64,000 nucleotides of DNA from an uncultured Kordia sp. (GTDB taxonomy: Bacteria; Bacteroidota; Bacteroidia; Flavobacteriales; Flavobacteriaceae). Location of the stretch: the NCBI RefSeq assembly GCF_947489565.1, contig NZ_CANLEA010000004.1, positions 298,815-362,814 on the forward strand, written 5' to 3'. This document shows positions 1-9,630 of the stretch, in pieces. The position numbers and the translations under genes were made by a program. How positions within the stretch are numbered: position 1 is the first letter of the stretch; every line of letters begins with the position of its first letter. The notes beneath the pieces were generated by a model. That model ran no database searches, had not been told where the DNA came from, and was given only the letters and a program-made list of their open reading frames with translations.

Positions 1-711
1 CTGTTTGCTATTATACATTGGATGTATAACTAACTTACCATTTACACTATCTTTCTCCTTCTTATTGGAAAAAATAACGGTATTCAATGCTATGACTTTT
101 AATGTACTTCCATTGTCCACTAAATCTACCGAGTAATACCCAAATTCTTTATTAAAATCTAAATTATGAGCTCTTATTACTGTAGAACTACTATTAATAA
201 TAGGCCAATTATTACTCACATTTTCGTCTTCTGTCAATACAGAATTTCCGTTACCGTTTGTAAAAGAATGATAATCGCCTTCTAATGAATCATTATTTCC
301 TGGCAAGTATAAAATAGGAATCCCTATTTGTAAGCTTCTCAAATTTTCTAACATTAAATGTGTATTTTGAGCACGCTCACTATCAATATACGCTGGTAAA
401 TCTCCCAAATACACCATAAATTTGGGCTGTTCTTGTTTGACAACAGCTTCAATTTTAGTCTTAGTTCTACTCCACAATTGAGTTCCTGAAACATTTCCGA
501 ATTGCGTTTCTGTCATATCTCCATTAATATGTACATCTGATAAGGATAAGAATTTGGCCGTAGTAGTTTTCCCCTTAGCAATCTCTATTTGCGCTCCTGC
601 TTTATTCTTTGTATCTGAATTGGAAGTGGTAACTGGTTTTTGATCCGTTTTGCCTTTACATGCTAAAAAAAGTACACTTAATAGCATAACATACAGAAAG
701 TTAGTTTTCAT
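1..711 (-). CDS. Calcineurin-like metallophosphoesterase lipoprotein (3' end outside window)
   Basis: The reading frame is open from an ATG at 711 to the window edge, giving 237 codons with the C-terminus missing. Residues 1-18 form a lipoprotein signal (basic start, hydrophobic run, LFLACKG with the lipobox Cys at 18), so the product is probably anchored in a membrane. Metallophosphoesterase motifs follow in order: LSLSDVHINGD (D-x-H), VYLGDLPAY (G-D, the third family residue varies) and YLPGNNDS (G-N-N/H-D). These are the dimetal-binding blocks of calcineurin-like and acid-sphingomyelinase-like phosphoesterases. The substrate cannot be inferred. The next gene on the same strand starts about 100 bp away. 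Confidence 0.75.
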   Translation of the reverse strand, partial: MKTNFLYVMLLSVLFLACKGKTDQKPVTTSNSDTKNKAGAQIEIAKGKTTTAKFLSLSDVHINGDMTETQFGNVSGTQLWSRTKTKIEAVVKQEQPKFMVYLGDLPAYIDSERAQNTHLMLENLRSLQIGIPILYLPGNNDSLEGDYHSFTNGNGNSVLTEDENVSNNWPIINSSSTVIRAHNLDFNKEFGYYSVDLVDNGSTLKVIALNTVIFSNKKEKDSVNGKLVIHPMYNSKQ

Positions 712-814
712 TACAAATATTTTTAATTGGTTAGTTAGACACACAAGATACTTAAACACGAGTAAACATATATGAGTATTTATACCTAATTAACTTTCCA
801 TAAACTCCTTAGAA

Positions 815-1801
815 TTAAAATCGTGTCATCACCGATTCGCAAACAATAAAATCTTTTGGATCATCTGCTCTAGTTTCCAATGCATGTACATCCACAGTTC
901 GCAGAGTTACTGGATATGGTCCATCAATCACCAAAGCAGTTTTCGCACTTGCATTCCAACGTAAGAAGATCATAGAATGTTCAAATTCGCCATTTCCTCT
1001 ACGAATAAAGATGTCTCCAGGTTTTGGCGTATATACTTTTTGAGTGATTTCGTTTAAGAACCTATTTCTTCCATTATGATAATAGTATGTTCGTTTTTTA
1101 CTTTTGTAAATGGCATGTAACTGACTGGTGGCTACAATATCTCTAAATACCGTTTTCGATTTATTTTTAAAATCTTTCCAACAATCTGTTTCATGTAAAT
1201 ACCAGGAGGCAAATTCACTACACTCATAACTAATCCAACCTCTATATTTTGAGTTTTTACCATACTGATCATAACCTTCTGCACTTGTTCCGCTTTTCCC
1301 AATATCTTTTGCTGCCAATACTGCTGCAGGATGATTTCGACTTGTCAAACCTGCATATCGCATCATCTGACGCTCTATAAAAGGCGTTAGATATAATTCG
1401 TTATTTCCTGCTCTCAATACACGATTAATAATTGTATTTGATAATAAAGGAATATCTTTTTCTGCTCCAGAAACTACTTTATGATAATGTACAATTAAAG
1501 TCATTCTACGAATATCAATACTACTTGATCCACCACTATTTTTCAGATAAATTTTATCCCAAAATGAACGATGATTCAAACTTCCCAATATTTGTAAATT
1601 ATGCGTAGTATCTGGAAACTCAGTAATTTCAAGGGCATGCGTCCCTGTTCGCATCAGTTTGATGGGTAATTCAATTCGTCTACCTTCATAATTTTCAAAG
1701 ATCAACTTTCGAGTCATATTACTACTCGCAGGTGTTTTGGTTTCTATTTTTAATGTAATGGATTGGGGCAGTTTTATGGAAGTTAACGTTTTTGCTTGCA
1801 T
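815..1801 (-). CDS. Putative papain-fold (NlpC/P60 or CHAP-like) protein
   Basis: A 328-residue protein with no evident signal peptide. The N-terminal half (about 1-130) looks beta-rich and is not recognised. The C-terminal part has the order expected of a papain-fold amidase or peptidase: Cys194 in YECSEFASW, PGDIFIRR at 261-268, His275 in FEHSMIF, and Asp293 in LVIDGPY. This order (Cys, then PGD, then His before a beta strand) is typical of CHAP and NlpC/P60 domains that cut peptidoglycan, but the family assignment is inference. It follows the phosphoesterase gene divergently placed against fumC. Without a signal it could be cytoplasmic or secreted by an unusual route. Confidence 0.5.
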   Translation of the reverse strand: MQAKTLTSIKLPQSITLKIETKTPASSNMTRKLIFENYEGRRIELPIKLMRTGTHALEITEFPDTTHNLQILGSLNHRSFWDKIYLKNSGGSSSIDIRRMTLIVHYHKVVSGAEKDIPLLSNTIINRVLRAGNNELYLTPFIERQMMRYAGLTSRNHPAAVLAAKDIGKSGTSAEGYDQYGKNSKYRGWISYECSEFASWYLHETDCWKDFKNKSKTVFRDIVATSQLHAIYKSKKRTYYYHNGRNRFLNEITQKVYTPKPGDIFIRRGNGEFEHSMIFLRWNASAKTALVIDGPYPVTLRTVDVHALETRADDPKDFIVCESVMTRF

Positions 1802-1932
1802 GATGTACGATTTTTATGATTACAATTTTCCTCAAGTAAATATCAAAAATGTACACCAGAAATACTTCCATGAAAATCCCCAAATGAAAGCGTGTTTTCA
1901 CCTTTTTTAATTCTTATTCGCACAAAAAGTTG

Positions 1933-1940
1933 TAATTTTG
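1933..1940 (+). promoter_or_regulatory. -7 box of the fumC promoter
   Basis: TAATTTTG matches the Bacteroidota -7 consensus TAnnTTTG and lies 25 bp before the fumC start codon. No good -33 TTG is visible at the usual spacing. Confidence 0.4.
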
Positions 1941-1965
1941 CACATCGAAAAAAATTAACAGGGCA

Positions 1966-3363
1966 ATGGAATACAGAATAGAAAAAGATACAATGGGCGA
2001 AGTACAAGTTCCTTCAGACAAACTTTGGGGAGCACAAACGGAACGTTCAAGAAATAATTTTAAAATTGGTGCACCAGGAAGTATGCCACTAGAAGTTGTA
2101 TACGGTTTTGCTTATTTGAAAAAAGCTGCTGCTTTTACAAACTGTGAATTAGGTGTGTTACCAATTGAAAAAAGAGATTTAATTGCAACTGTTTGTGAAG
2201 AAATCTTAGCAGGAAAGCACGATGATCAATTTCCATTAGTGGTGTGGCAAACTGGTTCTGGAACGCAATCAAACATGAATGTCAACGAAGTGATTGCCAA
2301 CAGAGCACATCAATTGGCAGGAAAGAAGATTGGTGAAGGCGAAAAAACCATTCAACCAAATGACGACGTAAACAAATCGCAATCGTCAAATGATACATTT
2401 CCAACAGGAATGCACATTGCGGCGTATAAGAAAATTGTAGAAAATACCATTCCAGGTGTAACACAATTACGTGATACCTTAAAAAAGAAATCAGAAGAGT
2501 TTAAAAATGTTGTAAAAATCGGTAGAACGCATTTAATGGATGCGACACCATTGACATTAGGACAAGAATTCTCTGGATATGTTTCTCAATTAGACCACGG
2601 ATTAAGAGCTTTAGAAAACACGTTACCACACTTAAGCGAATTGGCTTTAGGAGGAACTGCTGTTGGAACAGGATTAAATACACCAAAAGGATATGCAAAG
2701 CGTGTTTCCGAATTCATCGCACGTTTTACAGAATTACCTTTTATTACTGCTGAAAATAAATTTGAAGCCTTGGCTGCTCACGATGCAATGGTGGAAACAC
2801 ATGGCGCATTAAAACAATTAGCAGTTTCTATCAATAAAATTGCAAATGATATTCGTTTAATGGCTTCAGGACCTCGTTCAGGAATTGGAGAATTAATTAT
2901 TCCGGCTAACGAACCAGGAAGTTCTATCATGCCAGGAAAAGTAAATCCAACACAATGCGAAGCTATTACCATGGTTTGTGCACAAGTAATGGGGAACGAT
3001 GTTGCCGTTACTATTGGAGGTACTCAAGGACACTATGAACTGAATGTTTTCAAACCAATGATGATTGCCAACGTATTACAATCGGCACAATTAATTGGTG
3101 ATGCCTGTGTAAGTTTTGAAGAAAACTGTGCTGCGGGAATTCAGCCAAATCACGGACGTATTACAGAGTTGGTAAACAATTCTTTAATGTTGGTGACAGC
3201 TTTAAACACGAAAATCGGATATTACAAAGCTGCTGAAATTGCAAACACAGCACATCAAAACGGAACCACGTTGCGTGAAGAAGCTATCAATTTAGGCTAC
3301 GTAACTCCTGAAGAATATGACGAATGGGTAAAACCAGAAAACATGGTTGGCGCAATGAAATAA
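1966..3363 (+). CDS. fumC: Class II fumarate hydratase
   Basis: A 465-residue protein of the iron-independent FumC class, which reversibly hydrates fumarate to L-malate in the TCA cycle in the cytoplasm. The superfamily signature [11 protein letters not shown] (about 317-327) is intact and contains the catalytic serine loop. The substrate-binding stretch [14 protein letters not shown] near 98-111 and the histidine block [10 protein letters not shown] near 186 are also present. Length and motif order are normal for the family. The ATG at 1966 is supported by the promoter box just upstream, and a strong hairpin terminator follows, so it is probably transcribed alone. Confidence 0.97.
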   Translation: MEYRIEKDTMGEVQVPSDKLWGAQTERSRNNFKIGAPGSMPLEVVYGFAYLKKAAAFTNCELGVLPIEKRDLIATVCEEILAGKHDDQFPLVVWQTGSGTQSNMNVNEVIANRAHQLAGKKIGEGEKTIQPNDDVNKSQSSNDTFPTGMHIAAYKKIVENTIPGVTQLRDTLKKKSEEFKNVVKIGRTHLMDATPLTLGQEFSGYVSQLDHGLRALENTLPHLSELALGGTAVGTGLNTPKGYAKRVSEFIARFTELPFITAENKFEALAAHDAMVETHGALKQLAVSINKIANDIRLMASGPRSGIGELIIPANEPGSSIMPGKVNPTQCEAITMVCAQVMGNDVAVTIGGTQGHYELNVFKPMMIANVLQSAQLIGDACVSFEENCAAGIQPNHGRITELVNNSLMLVTALNTKIGYYKAAEIANTAHQNGTTLREEAINLGYVTPEEYDEWVKPENMVGAMK

Positions 3364-3386
3364 GCGTTTCTAACAAACATATATTG

Positions 3387-3420
3387 AAAAACCGCACTAA
3401 ATTATTTAGTGCGGTTTTTT
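3387..3420. terminator. Bidirectional rho-independent terminator
   Basis: A near-perfect hairpin with arms AAAAACCGCACTAAA and TTTAGTGCGGTTTTT, followed by T on the + strand and by T on the - strand. It lies between the convergent fumC and carbonic anhydrase genes and can serve both. Confidence 0.85.
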
Positions 3421-3444
3421 GCTTCTTTCTATGAATTCTTTGTG

Positions 3445-4101
3445 CTATCTACAAGGAGATTTGTCAATAAATTCAACTTTTCCACTTGCTAAATGATAAT
3501 ATGCCGTTTCAATTTTAACGGTAGGCTTCTTTCCTCCTTCTGGGTTCACTGCGTTTCTAATAATTGTAGAACATCTTTTTAGTTCGTCTACAGTATGAAA
3601 AACATTTTCTTTCGTTACTTCTTCTAAACCAGATTCGGATTTGCAATTACACGCATTGACAGCTGGCAAAATATGTCCTACCAGTTGATTCAAATTATCG
3701 CTTCCAGCATTACCTCCTTTGATAGCAGCATCAACAGCGCCACATTTTTCATGCCCTAAGACTAAAATATATTGGCAACCTAATTGAGCAATTGCAAACT
3801 CAATACTTGCTATAGAAGAAATGTTGGCTATATTTCCTGCCACGCGCACCACAAATAAATCCGAAACACCTGTATCAAAAATTAGTTCTGGCGGAACTCT
3901 ACTATCTGCGCAGCTTAATATAATTGCAAATGGTTCCTGCCCTTTTTCTTTAGTACATTCTCTTCGACCTTTTGATTGATTAGGATGATCTGGTTCATCT
4001 TTAACATAACGCTCATTTCCTTTTTCTAAACGTTCTCTAATTTTTTTAAAATCGCTACGGTCTTCAAAATTACCCGGACAACTTTTTTCTTCAGTGCTCA
4101 T
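3445..4101 (-). CDS. can: Beta-class carbonic anhydrase
   Basis: A 218-residue cytoplasmic beta-carbonic anhydrase that interconverts CO2 and bicarbonate. The zinc ligands are visible: Cys64 with the Asp66/Arg68 dyad in LSCADSRVPP, and His117 and Cys120 in LVLGHEKCGA. No signal peptide is present. It lies 140 bp downstream of a bestrophin-family gene on the same strand, and the pairing suggests coupled bicarbonate movement and hydration. Length is normal for bacterial Can/CynT enzymes. The gene symbol is a family-level choice. Confidence 0.93.
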   Translation of the reverse strand: MSTEEKSCPGNFEDRSDFKKIRERLEKGNERYVKDEPDHPNQSKGRRECTKEKGQEPFAIILSCADSRVPPELIFDTGVSDLFVVRVAGNIANISSIASIEFAIAQLGCQYILVLGHEKCGAVDAAIKGGNAGSDNLNQLVGHILPAVNACNCKSESGLEEVTKENVFHTVDELKRCSTIIRNAVNPEGGKKPTVKIETAYYHLASGKVEFIDKSPCR

Positions 4102-4241
4102 AATATGATTGTATTTGGTTAGTTAAAACTTTCTCTATAAAGCTAACCAAAAAACAATTTTGTAAGAAAAAAATTGCATGAATGCAGATTTTCATAGAAT
4201 GAATAAAGAAAAACACAGAACGAACATAATAACTAACAAGC

Positions 4242-5378
4242 CTACATTACAATATCATTTTTCCAAACATACGGAGCTGGAATGTCGGTATCGTCAATTA
4301 GTTGTCTGATATCAATTTCAATTCCGCGACTCATATCTGTAATTGGCACATCATTTGGTCCGCCTTCAAACGGGTTTTCTGTATTTTCTCCAATAGCTTC
4401 CATCGTATGGAAAACCCACGCCAATAAAGCACTAAACGGAATGGAAAACCATTCAAAATGACTAGCAATAAATTCTTGGATTTTATGAACGGTAGACGAA
4501 TTGGATTCATGTGTTGCCAAATCTTTTAAAATACTATCGCCAATTCCTTCAAAACCATCCATAATTCCAAACGGAAGTAAAATGATAAAAACCCAAACAA
4601 AAATATAATTCAACGTAGCAAACTGTCTTGGATATGGAAAATTTTTGATTCGCTCACTTTTTCCTTGTAAAGTGTAAAACTCTACCAATATATTGGTCAT
4701 TTCCATATGACGAAAATCATCGATCAATCCTTTAGTTTTCAGTTCCTTTAGTCGTTTCGATTGAATTCCTAATAATTGAGAAGCCTGATTTCCTTTTGCA
4801 AATATTTCATCCTGTTCTTGTTCAGAAATATAAGCGCTAATAACTTCCAAAATAGGTTCTTGATCTTCACAAACTCTATATTGTTTAGAACGAAATTCCT
4901 TATTAGAGCGCTTACTTTTTAAATGCATTTCCCAAGGTTTGTCCTTTCGTAACTGATAGCGCAAAGCGGTCAACCAAGCTACATGTCTGTGCACTAACTC
5001 GCGCTTTATCGTTTGCAATTCATTTTCTTCTAAAGTGTCAGAAGCAAAATCGTTCGTAATATAATCTTTCACCATAATGGTCCAAGAACGTGACGCATTG
5101 ACAATTCCTCCCCAAATTTTGCGCGCTTCCCACAAACGATCATACGAAGCGTTGTTTTTAAAACTGACAATAAAAGCAACTGCTGTACCCAAAACGCCCA
5201 ATGGCAACCAAGGAACTCGTAACCATTTCATTCCAATGACATCAAATAAAATTACAGGAATCGTAGCAAGAATAAGAAATAAAAAAATATGGCGACGTGT
5301 CCATTTTAAAACACCTTTGATGGGAAATATTCGTCTTGTATACATAAAATTGGTTGTATTAGTCTGAGAAAGATACAA
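4242..5378 (-). CDS. Bestrophin-family anion channel
   Basis: A 378-residue member of the bestrophin (UPF0187) family, inner-membrane channels for anions that in several lineages pass bicarbonate. Hydrophobic segments occur at about 30-50, 58-75, 255-275 and 310-330, and the family block SFKNNASYDRLWEARKIWGG is near residue 72. At 378 residues it is longer than the roughly 300 usual for bacterial members; the extra length is a charged cytoplasmic stretch near 150-230. Translation may really begin at the internal Met12 (5345), because MYTRRIF resembles the usual family start. The next gene downstream is carbonic anhydrase. Confidence 0.85.
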   Translation of the reverse strand: MYLSQTNTTNFMYTRRIFPIKGVLKWTRRHIFLFLILATIPVILFDVIGMKWLRVPWLPLGVLGTAVAFIVSFKNNASYDRLWEARKIWGGIVNASRSWTIMVKDYITNDFASDTLEENELQTIKRELVHRHVAWLTALRYQLRKDKPWEMHLKSKRSNKEFRSKQYRVCEDQEPILEVISAYISEQEQDEIFAKGNQASQLLGIQSKRLKELKTKGLIDDFRHMEMTNILVEFYTLQGKSERIKNFPYPRQFATLNYIFVWVFIILLPFGIMDGFEGIGDSILKDLATHESNSSTVHKIQEFIASHFEWFSIPFSALLAWVFHTMEAIGENTENPFEGGPNDVPITDMSRGIEIDIRQLIDDTDIPAPYVWKNDIVM

Positions 5379-5460
5379 AAACCATCATAACTGTAAACAT
5401 ATAGGAAATAGATGGCATACAATAGGTATAATCAGCAAATATAAAATAGTTTAAAGCGAT

Positions 5461-5591
5461 GTTAATTTGACTGGAACTACCTATTGGATTGATTATAATA
5501 GTTTCCATCCAACAGAACCGCAAGCTATTCATATTTGGATGCTGAAGGTAAATGGGTTTATATAAAAAACGCTTTGGTTTCTAAAATTTAA
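5461..5591 (+). pseudogene. Remnant of the 3' end of an unknown gene
   Basis: One frame reads NLTGTTYWIDYNSFHPTEPQ and then loses sense. A second frame reads YSYLDAEGKWVYIKNALVSK and ends at a TAA at 5589-5591, 22 bp before a perfect terminator hairpin. Together these look like the C-terminus of a protein gene that has lost its 5' part and acquired a frameshift around 5525. The family is not recognised. No homologous copy is visible in the window. Confidence 0.4.
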
Positions 5592-5613
5592 GCATTTCAA
5601 ACATATATCATTT

Positions 5614-5640
5614 AAAAAGTAGCGCTATGCTACTTTTTTT
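5614..5640 (+). terminator. Rho-independent terminator of the decayed gene
   Basis: A perfect 10-bp stem, AAAAAGTAGC with GCTACTTTTT, around a 5-nt loop, followed by a T-run. It now sits behind only a gene remnant. Confidence 0.75.
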
Positions 5641-5831
5641 ATTTCTAGTCAATTTAGCTTGCAAAATTACTTGCGAAGTCTACAACTAACATTCAAAAAA
5701 CAAAAAGTAAGGCGTATCTAACCATCTAAAAATCTAACAGCACAGCGCCTCTAAAAACAAGCTGTTCAAAACCTCGTGAATAACTCCTAAATTATAGTAT
5801 CAATTTTAAGTTAAAATATCAGCAAATACAT

Positions 5832-5839
5832 TAAATTTG
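5832..5839 (+). promoter_or_regulatory. -7 box of the purL promoter
   Basis: TAAATTTG matches TAnnTTTG exactly and lies 34 bp before the purL start. No clear -33 element or purine operator is visible. Confidence 0.4.
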
Positions 5840-5873
5840 CGTTTTCAAAACAACAACACACAAAAATTACATA

Positions 5874-8800
5874 ATGATTCATTTCTTTGGAAACGCACAC
5901 AGCAAAGTTTTTGCTGTACAAACAGTAAAAGAATTATCAACAGAAAACGTTGCAAAATTGAACTGGCTTTTTGGCAACGTCGCAAAAATAGAACAAGCAT
6001 CATTGGATGCTTTTTTTGTTGGCCCTAGAGCAGCTATGATTACTCCTTGGAGTACCAACGCTGTAGAAATTACCCAAAATATGGGCGTTGAAGGTATTAT
6101 CAGAATTGAAGAGTTTAATGCTGTGGCGGAAGATTTTTCAGATTTTGATCCGATGATTTCTCAAAAATTCAACGGTTTGCATCAAGATACTTTTACGATT
6201 GATATTGAGCCTGAAGCTATTTTGGATATTGATGATATTGCTGCCTACAATGAGCAAGAAGGTTTGGCATTGAGTACCGAAGAAATTGAATATTTAGACA
6301 ATCTTTCTAAAAAATTAGGCAGAAAGCTTACAGATTCTGAAGTTTTCGGGTTTTCTCAAGTAAACTCAGAACATTGCCGACACAAAATTTTCAATGGAAC
6401 ATTTGTAATTGATGGAGAAGAAAAACCAACTTCACTATTCAAACTTATCAAAGAAACATCGAAACAACATCCAAACGATATTGTTTCTGCTTATAAAGAC
6501 AATGTAGCCTTTATCAAAGGGCCAAAAGTGGAGCAGTTTGCACCAAAAACGGCTGACAAACCAGATTTTTACGAAACGCAAGAATTTGAATCTGTGATTT
6601 CACTAAAAGCGGAAACACACAATTTCCCAACAACTGTAGAACCTTTTAATGGAGCTGCCACTGGTTCTGGTGGAGAAATTAGAGATAGACTTGCTGGCGG
6701 ACAAGGTTCGTTGCCATTAGCAGGAACAGCAGTGTATATGACTTCTTATTCTCGATTGGAAGAAGGCAGATATTGGGAAGAAAAATTCAAAGCTAGAAAA
6801 TGGCTGTACCAAACACCAATGGACATCTTAATCAAAGCATCTAATGGAGCTTCTGATTTTGGAAATAAATTTGGACAACCACTCATTTGTGGTTCTGTTT
6901 TGACCTTTGAACACGAAGAAAACTCGTCTTCTAGTTCTGCAAAAGCCAGAAAATTGGGATATGACAAAGTTATCATGCAAGCTGGTGGAATTGGTTACGG
7001 AAAAGCATCTCAAGCCATAAAAGACACTCCAAAAACTGGAGACAAAGTAGTGATTCTAGGTGGAGAAAATTACCGCATCGGAATGGGAGGTGCCGCAGTT
7101 TCTTCTGCAGATACAGGTGCTTTCTCAACAGGAATCGAATTAAATGCTGTACAACGTTCCAATCCGGAAATGCAAAAACGTGCCGCCAATGCAATTCGTG
7201 GAATGGTAGAAAGTGACGAAAATTATATTGTTTCGATTCACGATCATGGAGCTGGTGGACATTTAAATTGCTTGTCTGAACTTGTGGAAGAAACAGGTGG
7301 AAAAATTGATTTAGATAAGTTGCCTGTGGGCGATCCAACATTGTCTGCTAAAGAAATCATCGGAAACGAATCACAAGAACGTATGGGATTGGTCATTGCC
7401 GAAGAACATATTGAAACACTCAACAAAATTGCAGAACGTGAACGCTCACCAATGTATACCGTTGGAGATGTGACTGGTGACGATCGTTTTACGTTTGAAT
7501 CAGCAACCAAAGGTGACAAACCAATGGATTTAGCGTTGAGCGATATGTTTGGAAGTTCGCCAAAAACCATCATGACAGACACTACTGTTAAAAGAAATTA
7601 TAAAAACCCAAGATATAAAACCAAAAATTTACACATTTATCTCGATCAAGTATTGCAGTTAGAAGCAGTTGCTTGTAAAGATTGGTTGACGAATAAAGTG
7701 GACCGTTGTGTTGGTGGAAAAGTTGCCAAACAACAATGCGTAGGTACATTACAAATTCCGTTGAATAATGTTGGTGTCATGGCACTAGATTATAATGGTA
7801 AAGAAGGAATTGCAACGTCTATTGGACATTCGCCAATTTCTGGATTGATACATCCTGAAGCGGGAAGTCGCAATTCAATCACAGAAGCTTTAACAAACAT
7901 CATTTGGGCACCATTAAAAGATGGTTTGCAAAGTGTTTCGTTGTCTGCAAACTGGATGTGGCCATGTAAAAATGAAGGTGAAGATGCGCGTTTATATGAG
8001 GCTGTTAAAGCGATTTCAGAGTTTTCTATCGATTTAGGAATTAACGTTCCAACTGGAAAAGATTCTTTATCAATGAAACAGAAATATGGTGACGATGAAG
8101 TAATTTCTCCAGGAACCGTTGTCATTTCTGCGGCAGCAAATTGTAATGAAATTAGCAAAGTGGTAGAGCCCGTTTTACAACTAGATGGTGGAAATATCTA
8201 CTATATTAATATTTCACAAGACAATTTTAAATTAGGTGGAAGTTCGTTCAATCAAACATTAAATGCGATTGGAAATGAAGCGCCAAATGTAACAAATGCT
8301 GCGTATGTAAAAACTGTTTTCAACACGATTCAAAACTTAATTAAAGAAGATAAAATTGCAGCTGGTCATGATGTCGCTTCTGGCGGATTGATCACTACGC
8401 TACTTGAAATGTGTTTTGCGGATGTTAATCTAGGTGCAAACCTTGACATTTCTGATTTAGCAGAAGAAGATTCAATCAAAGTATTATTTGCTGAAAATGC
8501 TGGAATCGTTTTCCAAGCGGATGCAAGTGTAGAGGAAACATTGACCGCAAACAACATTGCCTTTTTCAATATTGGAAATGTTACCAATACTGCAACTGTC
8601 AACATTAAAAATCACGAAGATAGTTTTACATTTGATGTTGCAGAGAAAAGAGATACTTGGTACAAAACCTCTTTCCTACTCGATCAAAAACAAACTGCAA
8701 ATGGTTTGGCACAAGATCGTTACGACAATTATAAAAATCAACCTTTACAATATACATTTCCTAGTCATTTCACTGGCAAACTAAGTGACGTCATTGCGAA

Positions 8801-9620
8801 CAGCGTGAAGCAATCTGCTGCGAATAATGAGATTACTTCGTCGCAAACTCCTCGTAATGACGTAAAACGACCACTTGCAGCAATCATCCGTGAGAAAGGT
8901 TCAAATTCTGAACGTGAAATGGCAAATGCAATGTATTTAGCTGGTTTTGATGTAAAAGATGTACACATGACCGATTTAATCTCGGGACGTGAAACACTAG
9001 AAGACATTCAGTTTATTGGTGCTGTTGGAGGATTTTCAAATTCAGATGTATTAGGTTCTGCCAAAGGTTGGGCTGGTGCATTTTTATACAATGAAAAAGC
9101 AAATACAGCCTTGAAAAACTTCTTTAAAAGAGAAGACACACTTTCTGTGGGAATCTGTAATGGTTGTCAATTGTTTATGGAATTGGAAGTCATCAATCCA
9201 GATCATGACGAACATGGAAAAATGACGTATAATGATTCTCAAAAACACGAAAGTGCCTTTACTTCTGTAAAAATTCAAGAGAACAATTCGGTAATGCTTT
9301 CTACCTTAGCGGGAACGACTTTAGGTGTTTGGATTTCTCATGGAGAAGGGAAATTTAAACTTCCATACGAAGAAAGTAAATATGATATTGTTGCTACATA
9401 TGGTTATGAAGGTTATCCTTCAAATCCAAATGGTTCTGACTTTAATACCGCAATGATGTGCGATACAACAGGAAGACACTTAGTGACCATGCCACATATT
9501 GAACGTTCTACATTCCAGTGGAATTGGGCAAACTATCCAGCAGGAAGAAAAGATGAAGTTTCTCCTTGGTTAGAAGCATTTGTCAATGCAAGATTATGGA
9601 TTGAAGCAAAGAATAAATAA
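5874..9620 (+). CDS. purL: Phosphoribosylformylglycinamidine synthase (large, single-chain)
   Basis: A 1248-residue single-chain FGAM synthase catalysing step four of purine biosynthesis: FGAR + glutamine + ATP to FGAM. The synthase half carries SQVNSEHCRHKIFNG near 155 and the block KAETHNFPT near 245. The C-terminal glutaminase domain begins near AAIIREKGSNSE (about 1003) and has its nucleophile Cys1095 in VGICNGCQ. Length fits the large PurL class. The unusual feature is that residues 972-997, in the linker between the two catalytic units, are encoded by a palindromic intergenic-type repeat inserted in frame, giving a serine- and asparagine-rich segment that reads as unrelated to the protein. 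The synthase and glutaminase motifs on both sides are intact, so the enzyme is probably functional. Confidence 0.97.
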   Translation: MIHFFGNAHSKVFAVQTVKELSTENVAKLNWLFGNVAKIEQASLDAFFVGPRAAMITPWSTNAVEITQNMGVEGIIRIEEFNAVAEDFSDFDPMISQKFNGLHQDTFTIDIEPEAILDIDDIAAYNEQEGLALSTEEIEYLDNLSKKLGRKLTDSEVFGFSQVNSEHCRHKIFNGTFVIDGEEKPTSLFKLIKETSKQHPNDIVSAYKDNVAFIKGPKVEQFAPKTADKPDFYETQEFESVISLKAETHNFPTTVEPFNGAATGSGGEIRDRLAGGQGSLPLAGTAVYMTSYSRLEEGRYWEEKFKARKWLYQTPMDILIKASNGASDFGNKFGQPLICGSVLTFEHEENSSSSSAKARKLGYDKVIMQAGGIGYGKASQAIKDTPKTGDKVVILGGENYRIGMGGAAVSSADTGAFSTGIELNAVQRSNPEMQKRAANAIRGMVESDENYIVSIHDHGAGGHLNCLSELVEETGGKIDLDKLPVGDPTLSAKEIIGNESQERMGLVIAEEHIETLNKIAERERSPMYTVGDVTGDDRFTFESATKGDKPMDLALSDMFGSSPKTIMTDTTVKRNYKNPRYKTKNLHIYLDQVLQLEAVACKDWLTNKVDRCVGGKVAKQQCVGTLQIPLNNVGVMALDYNGKEGIATSIGHSPISGLIHPEAGSRNSITEALTNIIWAPLKDGLQSVSLSANWMWPCKNEGEDARLYEAVKAISEFSIDLGINVPTGKDSLSMKQKYGDDEVISPGTVVISAAANCNEISKVVEPVLQLDGGNIYYINISQDNFKLGGSSFNQTLNAIGNEAPNVTNAAYVKTVFNTIQNLIKEDKIAAGHDVASGGLITTLLEMCFADVNLGANLDISDLAEEDSIKVLFAENAGIVFQADASVEETLTANNIAFFNIGNVTNTATVNIKNHEDSFTFDVAEKRDTWYKTSFLLDQKQTANGLAQDRYDNYKNQPLQYTFPSHFTGKLSDVIANSVKQSAANNEITSSQTPRNDVKRPLAAIIREKGSNSEREMANAMYLAGFDVKDVHMTDLISGRETLEDIQFIGAVGGFSNSDVLGSAKGWAGAFLYNEKANTALKNFFKREDTLSVGICNGCQLFMELEVINPDHDEHGKMTYNDSQKHESAFTSVKIQENNSVMLSTLAGTTLGVWISHGEGKFKLPYEESKYDIVATYGYEGYPSNPNGSDFNTAMMCDTTGRHLVTMPHIERSTFQWNWANYPAGRKDEVSPWLEAFVNARLWIEAKNK
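8789..8862. repeat. Palindromic repeat element inside purL
   Basis: The outer arms are CGTCATTGCGA (8789-8799) and TCGTAATGACG (8852-8862), complementary except for one G:T. The inner arms GAAGCAATC (8807-8815) and GATTACTTC (8831-8839) have one mismatch. The pattern resembles the widespread intergenic GTCATTGCGA palindromes of bacteria. No stop codon occurs in the purL frame. Confidence 0.8.
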
Positions 9621-9630
9621 GATTCACTTG

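Larger units (their letters stand above)
5379..5873. other. 495-bp intergenic region
   Basis: It holds a degraded coding fragment (5461-5591), a hairpin terminator (5614-5640) and the purL promoter box (5832-5839). I see no intact gene, RNA gene or riboswitch in the remaining sequence. Confidence 0.6.
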
